A DNA stretch of 64,000 bases from UBA9659 sp965208605 (GTDB lineage Bacteria; Pseudomonadota; Gammaproteobacteria; Pseudomonadales; Azotimanducaceae), in contig OZ242345.1 of assembly GCA_965208605.1 (NCBI GenBank), positions 496,001-560,000 on the forward strand, given 5' to 3'. This document shows positions 17,979-26,157 of the stretch, piece by piece; position 1 is the first letter of the stretch, and the number at the start of each line of letters is the position of its first letter. The position numbers and the translations under genes were made by a program. The notes under the pieces are model-generated. The model was given only the letters and a program-made list of their open reading frames with translations. It did no database searches and had not been told where the DNA came from.

Positions 17979-18156
17979 TTATAGAACTTCTTTATAGAAC
18001 TTCATTACGGAACTTCATTACAGAACAATTAGAACAGCATAGAAATTTTCTATTGGGTTCTGATTGAACCTTCTCGGATTTTTTACTGACTTTCCCGTCT
18101 GCGCTGGTACATCTCATTAAGAGCAATTTTTATGTAAGAACTTTTTATGTAAGAAC
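17979..18156. repeat. Short tandem duplications upstream of the TonB receptor
   Basis: From 17979, TTTATAGAACTTC occurs twice and then as ATTACGGAACTTC and a partial copy (13-nt period, to 18026). Further on, TTTTTATGTAAGAAC is repeated exactly (18127-18141, 18142-18156). Both lie in the 5' leader of the receptor gene. The rest of 17965-18483 holds the partial REP pieces listed next and no gene. Confidence 0.9.
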
Positions 18157-18257
18157 AGTTTGTATCTAAGCGCTGCTTAATTGAGAAACACCCAGCCTCC
18201 CATCAGACGGCGCGGAATACTAGCCCACTTTTTCGGCTATGTCTAGCATAATTTGCC

Positions 18258-18424
18258 CTGCCCGCCGGCGAGAATGACGGCGCGGAGGTTAATGTATGCA
18301 CCTTGTCCCCGCTCCTTCTGGCAGCCTACGGCGCGCGGTGGAGCGTCTCCGCTCCTTCTGGCAGCTTACGGCGCGGGGCATTGGCCTTGTACTCCCCTAC
18401 ACAATCCCTGATTATCAACCCACT
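18258..18424. repeat. REP-like fragments and a repeated 24-nt block before ETF-QO
   Basis: GGCGAGAATGACGGCGCGG (18267-18285) is the right end of the MITE-like family. CGCTCCTTCTGGCAGC is then repeated twice (near 18320 and 18349) with ACGGCGCG. The 24 bases at 18401-18424 (ACAATCCCTGATTATCAACC plus CACT) are identical to 3253-3276, upstream of the predicted selenoprotein. Confidence 0.7.
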
Positions 18425-18483
18425 GGAGTGTCATAGCTCATGAACCTATACAATAGCCGGAAACCCGCCTGAGGAGATGCGAG

Positions 18484-20148
18484 ATGGAAAGAGAATCCAT
18501 GGATTTTGATCTGATTATTGTCGGCGGCGGACCCGCCGGGCTGGCTACTGCTATCAAATTCGCCCAGTTGGCACAGGCAGAGGGCAAGGACTTCAAGGTC
18601 TGTCTGGTGGAAAAGGGCTCAGAGATAGGCGCGCACATCATGTCGGGCGCGGTCATTGAGCCGCGTGCCCTGGAGGAACTCTTTCCCGGTTGGCAAGAAG
18701 CAGACGGTGCACCGCCGCTCACCAATCCCGTAACCGATGATAGCTTCTACTATCTACTCGGTGCCAAACTCGGGGTGCGACTGCCCGGCTGGATGGTGCC
18801 CAAGGCACTGCACAACAAAGGCAACTATGCGGCCAGCCTTGCCAATCTATGTCGCTGGCTAGGCAAGCAAGCAGAAGTGCTGGGCGTGGATATCTTCCCC
18901 GGCTTTGCTGCCAATGACGTGCTGTTCAATGAGGATGGCAGCATAGGCGGCATTGCCACTGGCGACATGGGAATAGATGCCCAGGGGGAACGCAAACCGA
19001 GTTGGCAGGCGGGCTATGACCTCCGGGGGAAATACACCGTCTTTGCTGAAGGTTGCCGCGGGCATCTGGGCAAGCAGTTAATGGAAAAGTTCAACCTGTG
19101 CCAGGATGCCGCCACCCAGCACTATGGCATCGGCTTCAAAGAAATATGGGAAGTGCCAGCAGACCAGCATGTGCCCGGCAAGGTCATCCACGGCGTCGGC
19201 TGGCCTCTGGGGCATTTCCCGGGGCAGACCCTAGGGGGTGCCTATCTCTATCATCTGGAAAACCAGCAGCTCGCTATTGGGTTGATTGTTGATCTGGGAT
19301 ACAAGAATCCACACCTCAGTCCCTTTGATGAATTCCAAAGATTCAAACATCACCGGTTGATTTGCGCACACCTTAAAGGCGGCAAGCGAGTCGCCTATGG
19401 CGCGCGCGCAGTGGTCAAGGGGGGCTTAGCGGCACTGCCCAAACTCAGCATGCCGGGCGGCCTGCTGGTGGGTGATAATGCGGGCTTCCTCAATAACCTG
19501 AAACAAAAGGGCACCCATACGGCGATGAAGTCAGGCATGCTGGCAGCGGAAGCGATTTTTGATGCCCTCAAGACGGACCCAGAGGGCGGCAAGGAGCTCG
19601 CTCAGTATCCCGCCAAGTTCGCCACTTCCTGGTTATATGATGAGTTGCATGTCGCGAGAAACACCACCGCACTGATGCACCGGTTTGGCACCCTGGTCGG
19701 CGCGGCCTTGACCTGGATAGAACAGACTATCTTCCGAGGTCGTCTGGGGCTTAACCTCTCCTATCAAGCAGCTGACCACGAGGGCATGCATTCAGCCGCT
19801 AAAGCCAAGCCACTCAAGTATCCCAAGCCGGATGGCGTCATCAGTTTTGACAAGCTCTCATCAGTATTCCTGACGAACACTTCCCATGCGGAAAATCAGC
19901 CCTGCCATCTGCAACTCGCGGATGCCGAGCTGCCCATCAAGGCTAACCTGCCGCTCTATGATGAACCCGCCCAGCGCTATTGCCCGGCGGGGGTCTATGA
20001 AGTCATTACGGTAGCGGGCGACAAAAAGTTCCAAATCAATGCCCAGAACTGCATCCACTGTAAAACCTGTGATATCAAGGATCCGGCGCAAAACATCACC
20101 TGGGTGGCGCCTGAAGGCGGGGGGGGGCCCAATTACAGCAATATGTGA
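18484..20148 (+). CDS. Electron transfer flavoprotein-ubiquinone oxidoreductase
   Basis: A 554-residue FAD/4Fe-4S membrane-associated enzyme passing electrons from ETF, the acceptor of acyl-CoA dehydrogenases, to ubiquinone. Seen: FAD motif IIVGGGPAGLATAIKFA (residues 10-26), ETF-QO-specific KGSEIGAHIMSGAVIEP and GDNAGFLNNLKQKGTHTAMK, and the C-terminal cluster Cys of RYCPAGVYEV plus NCIHCKTCDIKDP, ending in GGGGPNYSNM as usual. The ribosome site GAGGAG is near 18471. It is the natural sink for the four acyl-CoA dehydrogenases in this window; the ETF subunits themselves are elsewhere. Confidence 0.95.
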   Translation: MERESMDFDLIIVGGGPAGLATAIKFAQLAQAEGKDFKVCLVEKGSEIGAHIMSGAVIEPRALEELFPGWQEADGAPPLTNPVTDDSFYYLLGAKLGVRLPGWMVPKALHNKGNYAASLANLCRWLGKQAEVLGVDIFPGFAANDVLFNEDGSIGGIATGDMGIDAQGERKPSWQAGYDLRGKYTVFAEGCRGHLGKQLMEKFNLCQDAATQHYGIGFKEIWEVPADQHVPGKVIHGVGWPLGHFPGQTLGGAYLYHLENQQLAIGLIVDLGYKNPHLSPFDEFQRFKHHRLICAHLKGGKRVAYGARAVVKGGLAALPKLSMPGGLLVGDNAGFLNNLKQKGTHTAMKSGMLAAEAIFDALKTDPEGGKELAQYPAKFATSWLYDELHVARNTTALMHRFGTLVGAALTWIEQTIFRGRLGLNLSYQAADHEGMHSAAKAKPLKYPKPDGVISFDKLSSVFLTNTSHAENQPCHLQLADAELPIKANLPLYDEPAQRYCPAGVYEVITVAGDKKFQINAQNCIHCKTCDIKDPAQNITWVAPEGGGGPNYSNM

Positions 20149-20242
20149 CCTCAGGCACGGCAGGCCCTGCTTATGGGTGCGCTCGCCTCTGTTCCTAGTG
20201 TGGCAAGCAGCCTTGGGTGACTATCCTTAAGTGACCGGCGCC

Positions 20243-20842
20243 TTAGGTGACCGGCATCAACGGAAAGAAACACCCCCCGCTCCATATACCGAAGCAGTCG
20301 CTTGCCTCGGTATACACTGCATCGACATGAATGGCATCGGCATGCCGAGTGGATTCAACAACCAGCAATTCAGCCAACTGGTAATACACATTGCGAGTAA
20401 CACGCGCTTCCATTCCATCACGGATAAGCAGATAGGGGATCCACTCATCCTTCACCACCGCCATACGGAGCGGATGCTCAGCATCAATCGGCACCACTTC
20501 TGCCATGTCCGTGGTACAACTGAGCAGCTGCTCCTTGCCCGCCGACTGAGCTTCCATCAGCAACACCTGGAAGGGCACATCCTCCACGGTGATTCGGCAC
20601 CTTTCCACCGGGGTGACCAGATAATAGTCGTCCCCGTCCTTACGCAATACCGAAGCAAACAAGCGCACCAGTCTGGGCCGGGTAATCGGCGTGCCCTGGT
20701 AGAGCCAGGTGCCATCTCGCTGAATTACCAGTTCAATGTCCTGCTCAGCTTCTGGATGCCAGCCGTGCACCGGTGCCGCACCCTGAGCGGCAACCCGTTC
20801 CAGTTCGGCAAGCAAGGAATAAGCCGGCATGATTGTTTCCAT
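20243..20842 (-). CDS. DUF1285 family protein
   Basis: A 199-residue protein with the DUF1285 pattern: HPEAEQDIELVIQRDGTWLYQGTPITRPRLVRLFASVL, then YYLVTPVERCRITVEDVPF. No biochemical role is established for the family, to my knowledge. It diverges from the phosphoribosyltransferase gene with 35 bp between the starts. The stop codon lies within a 16-nt near-tandem repeat (CCTTAAGTGACCGGCG at 20225, CCTTAGGTGACCGGCA at 20241). The start could also be ATG 20830, four codons in. Confidence 0.85.
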   Translation of the reverse strand: METIMPAYSLLAELERVAAQGAAPVHGWHPEAEQDIELVIQRDGTWLYQGTPITRPRLVRLFASVLRKDGDDYYLVTPVERCRITVEDVPFQVLLMEAQSAGKEQLLSCTTDMAEVVPIDAEHPLRMAVVKDEWIPYLLIRDGMEARVTRNVYYQLAELLVVESTRHADAIHVDAVYTEASDCFGIWSGGCFFPLMPVT

Positions 20843-20877
20843 AGGAAATCAAGAGGGATACAAGGTAACATGCCCCG

Positions 20878-21465
20878 ATGAAGAAGATATTTATCTCAGC
20901 GGGCGACCTGCTAGCGGATTCATTCAAACTCGCCGAGCAGATCTATCATAGTGGCTTCCGCCCTCAGTTTATTGTCGGTGTCTGGCGTGGGGGGGCACCC
21001 ATTGGCATAGCCGTCCAGGAATACCTGGATTATGTCGGCGTCAAGGCGGACCATATCGCTATCCGCACCTCATCCTACACGACGCCTATGCAACAGGATA
21101 AGGAGGTCAGCGTATATGGGTTGGAGTATGTGATTGAAAACGTCAATGCAGATGAAGAGTTGCTACTGGTGGATGATGTTTTCGATTCTGGACGCAGTAT
21201 TGAAGCCATCGTCCAGCAACTCAAAGAGAATACCCGCAGGAACCTGCCGGAAACAATCAAAATAGCCTGTCCCTGGTACAAGCCCGCCCGGAACACTACG
21301 CAACTGACACCCGATTTTTATTTGCATGAAACCGATGACTGGCTGGTATTTCCGCATGAAATTATTGGCTTAACGCCAGAGGAAATTGCCGAATCAAAAC
21401 CAGACCTTGCCGAGACCCTAGCGCATCTACATATACGGGAGAAGAGTGATGCATCCAGCCATTGA
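20878..21465 (+). CDS. Phosphoribosyltransferase (hypoxanthine PRT-like)
   Basis: A 195-residue type I phosphoribosyltransferase. The PRPP-binding signature LLLVDDVFDSGRSIEA spans residues 95-110 with the Asp99-Asp100 pair; FIVGVWRGGAPIG (31-43) forms the pyrophosphate loop. It would join a purine base or related base to PRPP. Its end overlaps the next gene by 17 nt, suggesting one transcript with the oxygenase. The C-terminal 60 residues are longer than in E. coli Hpt and fit a distinct bacterial/archaeal PRT subgroup, so the base specificity is open. Confidence 0.85.
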   Translation: MKKIFISAGDLLADSFKLAEQIYHSGFRPQFIVGVWRGGAPIGIAVQEYLDYVGVKADHIAIRTSSYTTPMQQDKEVSVYGLEYVIENVNADEELLLVDDVFDSGRSIEAIVQQLKENTRRNLPETIKIACPWYKPARNTTQLTPDFYLHETDDWLVFPHEIIGLTPEEIAESKPDLAETLAHLHIREKSDASSH

Positions 21466-22306
21466 CATAGCGCAGCATAAAACCCCGGCTCAGGCGGTCG
21501 TCCGGTCTCTGGAAGATTCCGGCTTTGCAGTGGTGCAAGGGCATGCAGTACCCCTTGAGCAGCTGGAACAACTCTATGCGGCCTGGGAGCAGTTTTTTCT
21601 ATCCCCTGACAGGCATGCTTACCGGGTGGATGTTGCGTCTCAGAATGGCTACTTCTCAAGTGCCGAGGCGGAAACCGCCAAAGGCTATGGGCAGCCTGAT
21701 ATCAAGGAATATTTTCAATATCACCCGGGTGCTGAGTTGCCGGCGCCACTTCGGGACATGACGGAAGCTTACTTCAACCAGCTACTGGACCTGGGGCGCA
21801 CTGTTCTGGGCTGGATAGAAGCACAGACGGCAGCAGCGCTCTGGCATTCATTGAGCGCGCCGCTCAGCAGCCTGCTGGACCCGCAAAACACCCTCTTGAG
21901 GCTGTTACGCTACCCACCCCTGTCTGGCAATGAACCCGCTGATGCCGTGAGAGCCGCAGCGCATGAAGACATCAACCTGATTACGCTCCTGCCGGCGGCA
22001 AGCCAGACCGGGCTGGAAATCAAACCCAAAGGAGAAGCCTGGCAAGCCGTGGTGTCGCCCCCGGGGACGATCATCATTAACCTGGGCGACATGATGCAAG
22101 AGTTGACTCAGGGTGCCCTGCCCTCTACAACGCACCGAGTGGTCAACCCCCCGGGTCCAGACGCACGGCTTGCCCGCCTCACGGCACCGGTCTTTTGTCA
22201 TCCCTACGGTGATTTAAGACTCTCGGCGCGATATACCGCTGATGAGTATTTGTTTGAGCGCTTAGCGGAGATCAACCCCGAGGCGCTGCAACCCAACAAG
22301 ACTTGA
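21449..22306 (+). CDS. Isopenicillin N synthase-like 2OG-Fe(II) oxygenase family protein
   Basis: A 285-residue non-haem iron oxygenase. Iron ligands fit His172 and Asp174 (AAHEDINLITLL) and His229 (PSTTHRVVNP), with the cosubstrate-binding Arg in the following ARLARLT. The N-terminal GFAVVQGHAVP region is the usual DIOX_N start. Such enzymes oxidise small metabolites; some bacterial relatives act in ethylene formation or pyrimidine degradation, but nothing here selects a substrate. ATG 21449 is preferred to GTG 21446 given GGGAG at about 21436. The stop lies inside an exact 11-nt duplication AACAAGACTTG (22294-22315). Confidence 0.83.
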   Translation: MHPAIDIAQHKTPAQAVVRSLEDSGFAVVQGHAVPLEQLEQLYAAWEQFFLSPDRHAYRVDVASQNGYFSSAEAETAKGYGQPDIKEYFQYHPGAELPAPLRDMTEAYFNQLLDLGRTVLGWIEAQTAAALWHSLSAPLSSLLDPQNTLLRLLRYPPLSGNEPADAVRAAAHEDINLITLLPAASQTGLEIKPKGEAWQAVVSPPGTIIINLGDMMQELTQGALPSTTHRVVNPPGPDARLARLTAPVFCHPYGDLRLSARYTADEYLFERLAEINPEALQPNKT

Positions 22307-22350
22307 ACAAGACTTGATGCTTGCTCCTAGTTGGCTGGGGGGTGGCTAGC

Positions 22351-22848
22351 TTAAAAGTTCAGGATTTTGGGCACTATTTTGGACACTGGAGCAGCGAGTT
22401 CCAAGACCCCGATCGCATTGTATCCGGGCATGATCCCCGCACATTCACCCGGATTAAAGGTGAGTTGTTTTCCTTTATAATCAATGGTTTGCAGATGAGT
22501 GTGGCCATGTAGGATGAGGTCGTAATCGGCAACATCTACCTGAGAGAGTTCCAGGGGATCATGCACTACGACTATCTGCCGCCCTGCCCAGGCCAGGCTG
22601 AGCGGGGGGTCAACAAAGTGGAATCCTAACTGGGCAACGGCGGCGTCAAGCGAGTCCCGTTCCTGGTCGTTGTTGCCATAGACACCATAGAGAGGTGCCT
22701 CCAGCTGAGCAAAGATTGCCAGGGTTTTCGCCTGCGTAATGTCGCCCGTATGAATGACCCGCTCCACCCCTGCCTCATTAAACAGGGTCACAATCTTCCT
22801 ACAATTATTCAGATTGTTATGGGTATCACTCACGACACCTATACGCAT
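22351..22848 (-). CDS. MJ0936/YfcE-type metallophosphodiesterase
   Basis: A 165-residue calcineurin-like phosphoesterase with all metal-site blocks: SDTHNN (7-12), HTGDIT (33-38), GNND (58-61) and HGHTH (113-117), followed by NPGE. The family hydrolyses phosphodiesters such as artificial bis-pNPP and possibly 2',3'-cyclic nucleotides; the true substrate is unknown. Its start overlaps by 10 nt the end of a 48-codon membrane-peptide gene, suggesting coupled translation. Confidence 0.9.
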   Translation of the reverse strand: MRIGVVSDTHNNLNNCRKIVTLFNEAGVERVIHTGDITQAKTLAIFAQLEAPLYGVYGNNDQERDSLDAAVAQLGFHFVDPPLSLAWAGRQIVVVHDPLELSQVDVADYDLILHGHTHLQTIDYKGKQLTFNPGECAGIMPGYNAIGVLELAAPVSKIVPKILNF

Positions 22849-22985
22849 TCACAACTACCCAATAAGCAAAAATAGTTGCCACCACCTATTTTACAGATTA
22901 TCTCCGCCCCAAACATCACACTCAGCCCGAGGAGTAGAACGCCAAGCAATATAGCAATCACTATACCGGTTACTTTATCCATCAT
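22839..22985 (-). CDS. Small membrane peptide, 48 residues
   Basis: Too short for most gene finders, but well supported. Two ATG codons open the frame (22985, 22982) with CAGGA placed 6 nt upstream. The peptide begins MMDKVTGIVIAILLGVLLLG, one membrane helix through about residue 27, then GAEIICKIGGGNYFC and a Cys-rich tail ending CECV. The stop at 22839-22841 overlaps the phosphodiesterase gene in the manner of an operon. I recognise no family. Four Cys in the last 18 residues could bind metal or form disulfides if the tail is periplasmic. Confidence 0.6.
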   Translation of the reverse strand: MMDKVTGIVIAILLGVLLLGLSVMFGAEIICKIGGGNYFCLLGSCECV

Positions 22986-23028
22986 TCAGATCCTGATTTT
23001 TTTTGTTGGGCAGGACAGGATTATTAGC

Positions 23029-23080
23029 TGACCTTCATTAAGCGACCTTCATTAAGTGACCTTTATTAAGTGACCTTCTC
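23029..23080. repeat. 14-nt tandem repeat across the thiolase stop codon
   Basis: TGACCTTCATTAAG (23029), CGACCTTCATTAAG (23043), TGACCTTTATTAAG (23057) and a partial TGACCTTCTCC (23071). The stop codon of the minus-strand thiolase (23066-23068) is inside the array, so each unit holds a copy of the stop region. Confidence 0.92.
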
Positions 23081-24208
23081 CAGGATATGAATACCGCAGG
23101 CACTACCCAGCCCAATCACATGGGTTAGGCCCATCTTGGCACCCTCAACCTGTCGTTTGTCCGCCTCGCCGCGTAGATGGGTGCTCACCTCATAGATATT
23201 GGCGATACCGGTGGCACCCAGAGGATGCCCCTTGGAGAGGAGCCCACCAGACACATTGACCGGCACCCGGCCGCCCAGGGCCACCTCACCCTCGTCAATC
23301 ATTCGCCCGGCTTCACCGTCCTCGCAAAGACCCAGATTTTCATAGTGCAGAATCTCCGCGGTCGCAAAACAATCGTGCAGTTCAACCAGGTCTATGTCTT
23401 CGGGACCGACACCCGCCATCTCGTAGGCTTCCTTGGCCGCGCGCCGCGTGACCGCGTTTACATCCGGCATCACCAGATCGCGGTCGGTATAGGGGTCGCT
23501 GGTCAGCACCGATGCCTTGACCCGGACCGCGCGGTGCATGCCCAGCTCCTGCGCTTTCTTTTCCGACACCAGCACTGCCGCCGCCGCCCCATCAACATTC
23601 ACGGAGCACATGAGTTTGGTGTTCGGATAGGAAATCATCTCTGCATTCATCACTGTTTCCAGCGGCGTTTCAATCTGGTACATGGCTTTGGGATTGAATG
23701 TTGAATGATGATGATTCTTGACTGATACCTTGGCGAACTGCTCAAAAGTGGTGCCATAGTGCCGAGCATGTTCCATACCCGCCTCGGCAAAGACCGCGGG
23801 CATGGTGCCCGAGCCCAGCAAGCCCTCTTTGGAAATGCCCTTAGCACCACCAGCACCGCCCAGTAGCCCCTTGCCCATCTGCTCCACGCCCACCGCCAGC
23901 ACCACATCATAGACCCCCGCCTTGATCGACATCCAGGCTTCCCGGAAAGCCGTCGCGCCAGTGGCACAGGCATTGGCACAGTTGACCACGCAGATCCCGG
24001 TCTGGCCAATTTCTTGCAGGATTCTCTGCCCCACCATGGCATTTGCCTGCCCCAGGTTGCCACAGTAAAAGGCTTGCATGTCTTGAATCGTCAGGTTTGC
24101 ATCGTCAAGTGCCAGCAAGGCGGCCTCGGCACCAATTTGGGGAACAGTCCGGTCAGGAAAGCGCCCAAATTTGATCATGTCTACGCCCACTACATATACA
24201 TCACTCAT
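23066..24208 (-). CDS. SCP2-type thiolase / acetyl-CoA acetyltransferase family protein
   Basis: A 380-residue thiolase-fold enzyme of the SCP-x/lipid-transfer type. The nucleophile Cys81 is in VNCANACATGATAF. The His of LHDCFATAEIL, the His of SKGHPLGATG and the C-terminal Cys of GSACGIHIL complete the active site. It is paired with a DUF35 zinc-ribbon/OB-fold gene 94 bp upstream. Such pairs are known from archaeal and bacterial thiolases and from steroid or lipid side-chain degradation. It would cleave or form 3-oxoacyl-CoA thioesters. A role in branched-chain or sterol-like substrates is an inference. Confidence 0.87.
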   Translation of the reverse strand: MSDVYVVGVDMIKFGRFPDRTVPQIGAEAALLALDDANLTIQDMQAFYCGNLGQANAMVGQRILQEIGQTGICVVNCANACATGATAFREAWMSIKAGVYDVVLAVGVEQMGKGLLGGAGGAKGISKEGLLGSGTMPAVFAEAGMEHARHYGTTFEQFAKVSVKNHHHSTFNPKAMYQIETPLETVMNAEMISYPNTKLMCSVNVDGAAAAVLVSEKKAQELGMHRAVRVKASVLTSDPYTDRDLVMPDVNAVTRRAAKEAYEMAGVGPEDIDLVELHDCFATAEILHYENLGLCEDGEAGRMIDEGEVALGGRVPVNVSGGLLSKGHPLGATGIANIYEVSTHLRGEADKRQVEGAKMGLTHVIGLGSACGIHILEKVT

Positions 24209-24302
24209 GGCTTGCTCCTCGTTTTTTATAGGTTGGTTGTGTGAATATTATTGCTCTTGTAAATTACTGCTCTTGTGCTTCTCTAGTGAGAGACCTCGGC
24301 GC

Positions 24303-24767
24303 TCAGGTCAAGGGTTGGAAAAAGTAAGCCAAATAACTGTTACCTTCCCGGTCCTTTCGCCCCAGCGCATCGCCAAACACCACCTCAACGGGCATGTCAA
24401 AACTGATCTTGTCTGGGTCCGGTTCAACATTGATGAGATTGCCCTTCACTGTACCACCATTGTCTAAATCAACAATGGCGGAAATATACGGGACTTCAAT
24501 ACCCGGAAAGCTCCGATGCACGATGCTGTATGAATACAACTTGCCCCGGTTGGGCAGGCGCACTGCGTCCATTTGGTTGCGGGTGCCACAGCTGGAGCAG
24601 ACTTCCCGCGCCCCCAGAAAAACAGCACCACAGGCAGCGCACTTGTGCCCCTCAAGATAGGGATCCGCCGTGTCCGCACCCTTGAGCCAGGTCACCACGG
24701 GGAGGGGACTCTGCTTCGTTTCTTCAGAGGCGGCTTGTTCAGCAACGGATGGTGTAGATTCAGACAT
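24303..24767 (-). CDS. Zn-ribbon/OB-fold DUF35 protein, thiolase partner
   Basis: A 154-residue protein with a rubredoxin-like zinc ribbon, Cys43 and Cys46 (HKCAACG), Cys57 and Cys60 (VCSSCG), then an OB-fold (GKLYSYSIVHRSFPGIEVPYI is the first strand pair). Members form complexes with thiolase-fold enzymes, where they are thought to bind the CoA substrate. The adjacent thiolase gene fits this. An Ala/Ser/Glu-rich first 20 residues is likely disordered. The 5' leader has the near-duplicate TTTGATGAGTCTGTA (24781, 24797). Confidence 0.86.
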   Translation of the reverse strand: MSESTPSVAEQAASEETKQSPLPVVTWLKGADTADPYLEGHKCAACGAVFLGAREVCSSCGTRNQMDAVRLPNRGKLYSYSIVHRSFPGIEVPYISAIVDLDNGGTVKGNLINVEPDPDKISFDMPVEVVFGDALGRKDREGNSYLAYFFQPLT

Positions 24768-24780
24768 AAGCTCGGTTCCC

Positions 24781-24900
24781 TTTGATGAGTCTGTATTTTG
24801 ATGAGTCTGTATTAAGGACGCAAGGGTAAACCCGAAGCCACCTGATTTACAAGAAGAAGGCTCTCAAGAAGGTCCGCAAGAAAGTCCTCAAGAAGCGGCG
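24781..24900. repeat. Short tandem duplications in a gene-free space
   Basis: TTTGATGAGTCTGTA is repeated at 24781 and 24797. From 24852 a degenerate 12-13-nt unit (like CTCAAGAAGGTC, CGCAAGAAAGTC, CTCAAGAAGCGG) occurs about four times. The rest of 24768-25000 has no gene that I can see. Confidence 0.8.
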
Positions 24901-25000
24901 GTAATAAAATTGCTGATTGAATAGCGAGCCCTCTGCAGCTTGATTTTAGGGGCAAGAGGCGTCATATTCCACCCATTGTTTATAGCTTACGGAGTTTGTC

Positions 25001-25687
25001 ATGCAAGATGCACAGTTTATTTCGGGACGCGACGCCACCTCCACTGGATCGATTGCCGCGAGAAATAAGGTCCTGCGTAACACCTATCTTCTCTTGTCGC
25101 TCACCCTGCTGTTCAGCGCGGCCATGGCCGGCCTGGCAATGGCCATGGAGGTACAGTACCTCGGTTGGCTACCGCTACTGCTTGCCTTCGGGCTCATCTT
25201 CGTCATCAGTAAGCTACGTAACAGCGTCTGGGGACTATTGCTGGTATTTGTTTTCACCGGCATTCTTGGATTTGCGCTGGGTCCTGTGGTGAATTTTTAC
25301 CTCCAGACTAGTGCGGGCACCCAGGTCGTCATTACCGCCGCCGGGCTCACCGGCATGATCTTCTTCTCGCTATCGGGTTATGCCCTCTTGAGTGGGAAGG
25401 ACTTTTCTTTCATGGCTGGCTTTCTGATGACCGGCATGTGGGTAGTGCTTGGTAGTATTCTGTTGTTAGTGGTTGGCGGGGCTTTTGGCTTCTACATCTC
25501 GGGTCTGCATCTGGCGCTCTCCGCCGCTATAGTCATTCTGATGTCAGGATTTATTCTCTATGATACCAGCCGGATACTGCAGGGTGGGCAAACCAACTAC
25601 ATCATGGCAACGGTGTCCATGTACCTGAATATCTACAACATCTTCATCAGCCTGTTGCATATTTTGGGAATATCAAGCAACGACTGA
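25001..25687 (+). CDS. yccA: Bax inhibitor-1/YccA family membrane protein
   Basis: A 228-residue protein with seven hydrophobic segments, beginning after the residue-26 RNKVLRNTYLLLSLTLLFSA block. The family signature SGYALLSGKDFSFMAGFL and the late NIYNIFISLLHILG are typical. E. coli YccA interacts with and modulates the FtsH protease; other members act as pH-sensitive calcium leak channels. GGAG at 24991 serves as the ribosome site. The order yccA-tusDCB matches Pseudomonas, so it is named by context as well as by sequence. Confidence 0.92.
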   Translation: MQDAQFISGRDATSTGSIAARNKVLRNTYLLLSLTLLFSAAMAGLAMAMEVQYLGWLPLLLAFGLIFVISKLRNSVWGLLLVFVFTGILGFALGPVVNFYLQTSAGTQVVITAAGLTGMIFFSLSGYALLSGKDFSFMAGFLMTGMWVVLGSILLLVVGGAFGFYISGLHLALSAAIVILMSGFILYDTSRILQGGQTNYIMATVSMYLNIYNIFISLLHILGISSND

Positions 25688-25742
25688 GCCTCAAGACCCC
25701 GCCCTAGGGCAGCGCCGTATCTCTCCCCTTGCCCCGGCAAGT

Positions 25743-26135
25743 CTGAAATTCACCCTCCTGGTCAAGGGAGTCCCCTGCACTACGGGCTCCAGCCGGTCGG
25801 CACTGCATTACGCCAAAGCCGTCCTCGCCGAGGGACATGCCATTTACCGCATATTCTTCTATCAGGATGGCGTCAACAATGCCAATGCTATGGCGATACT
25901 CCCCCCGGATGAACTAGACCTGGTGCAGGCATGGACCGAGTTCGGGCAGGCTGCCGAGGTTGAACTTCTGGTCTGTATCTCCTCTTGTCTGAGACGGGGG
26001 CTATTGGATGAGACGGAAGCCGACCGCTATCAAAAACCAAATGCCAGTATTGCCCCTGGCTTCACCATCTCCGGGCTAGGGCAGCTGATTGATGCCTGCC
26101 TGGAATCCGATCGCGTCATGAGCTTTGGCGGCTAG
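25743..26135 (+). CDS. tusD: Sulfurtransferase complex subunit TusD
   Basis: A 130-residue DsrE-like subunit of TusBCD, which relays sulfur from TusA to TusE for 2-thiolation of tRNA U34. E. coli TusD has Cys78 as the sulfur carrier. Counting from CTG 25743 the conserved Cys in ELLVCISSCLRRG is also residue 78, and the protein begins LKFTLLVKG where relatives have MRFAIVV. There is no ATG, GTG or TTG in this frame between the previous gene and the conserved N-terminus; the first ATG (25890) would remove the first third. So a CTG start, or coupling from the yccA stop 55 nt upstream, is needed. C-terminal DETEADRY and GFTISGLGQLIDA match the family. Confidence 0.82.
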   Translation: MKFTLLVKGVPCTTGSSRSALHYAKAVLAEGHAIYRIFFYQDGVNNANAMAILPPDELDLVQAWTEFGQAAEVELLVCISSCLRRGLLDETEADRYQKPNASIAPGFTISGLGQLIDACLESDRVMSFGG

Positions 26136-26157
26136 GGACACGGCTAGGGAATCAATT

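Noticed and set aside
20231..20881. Open frame of 216 codons on the plus strand
   Set aside because: It is the mirror of the DUF1285 gene on the minus strand, whose protein matches a known family.
23177..23704. Open frame of 175 codons opposite the thiolase
   Set aside because: Mirror frame of a well-supported gene; no similarity.
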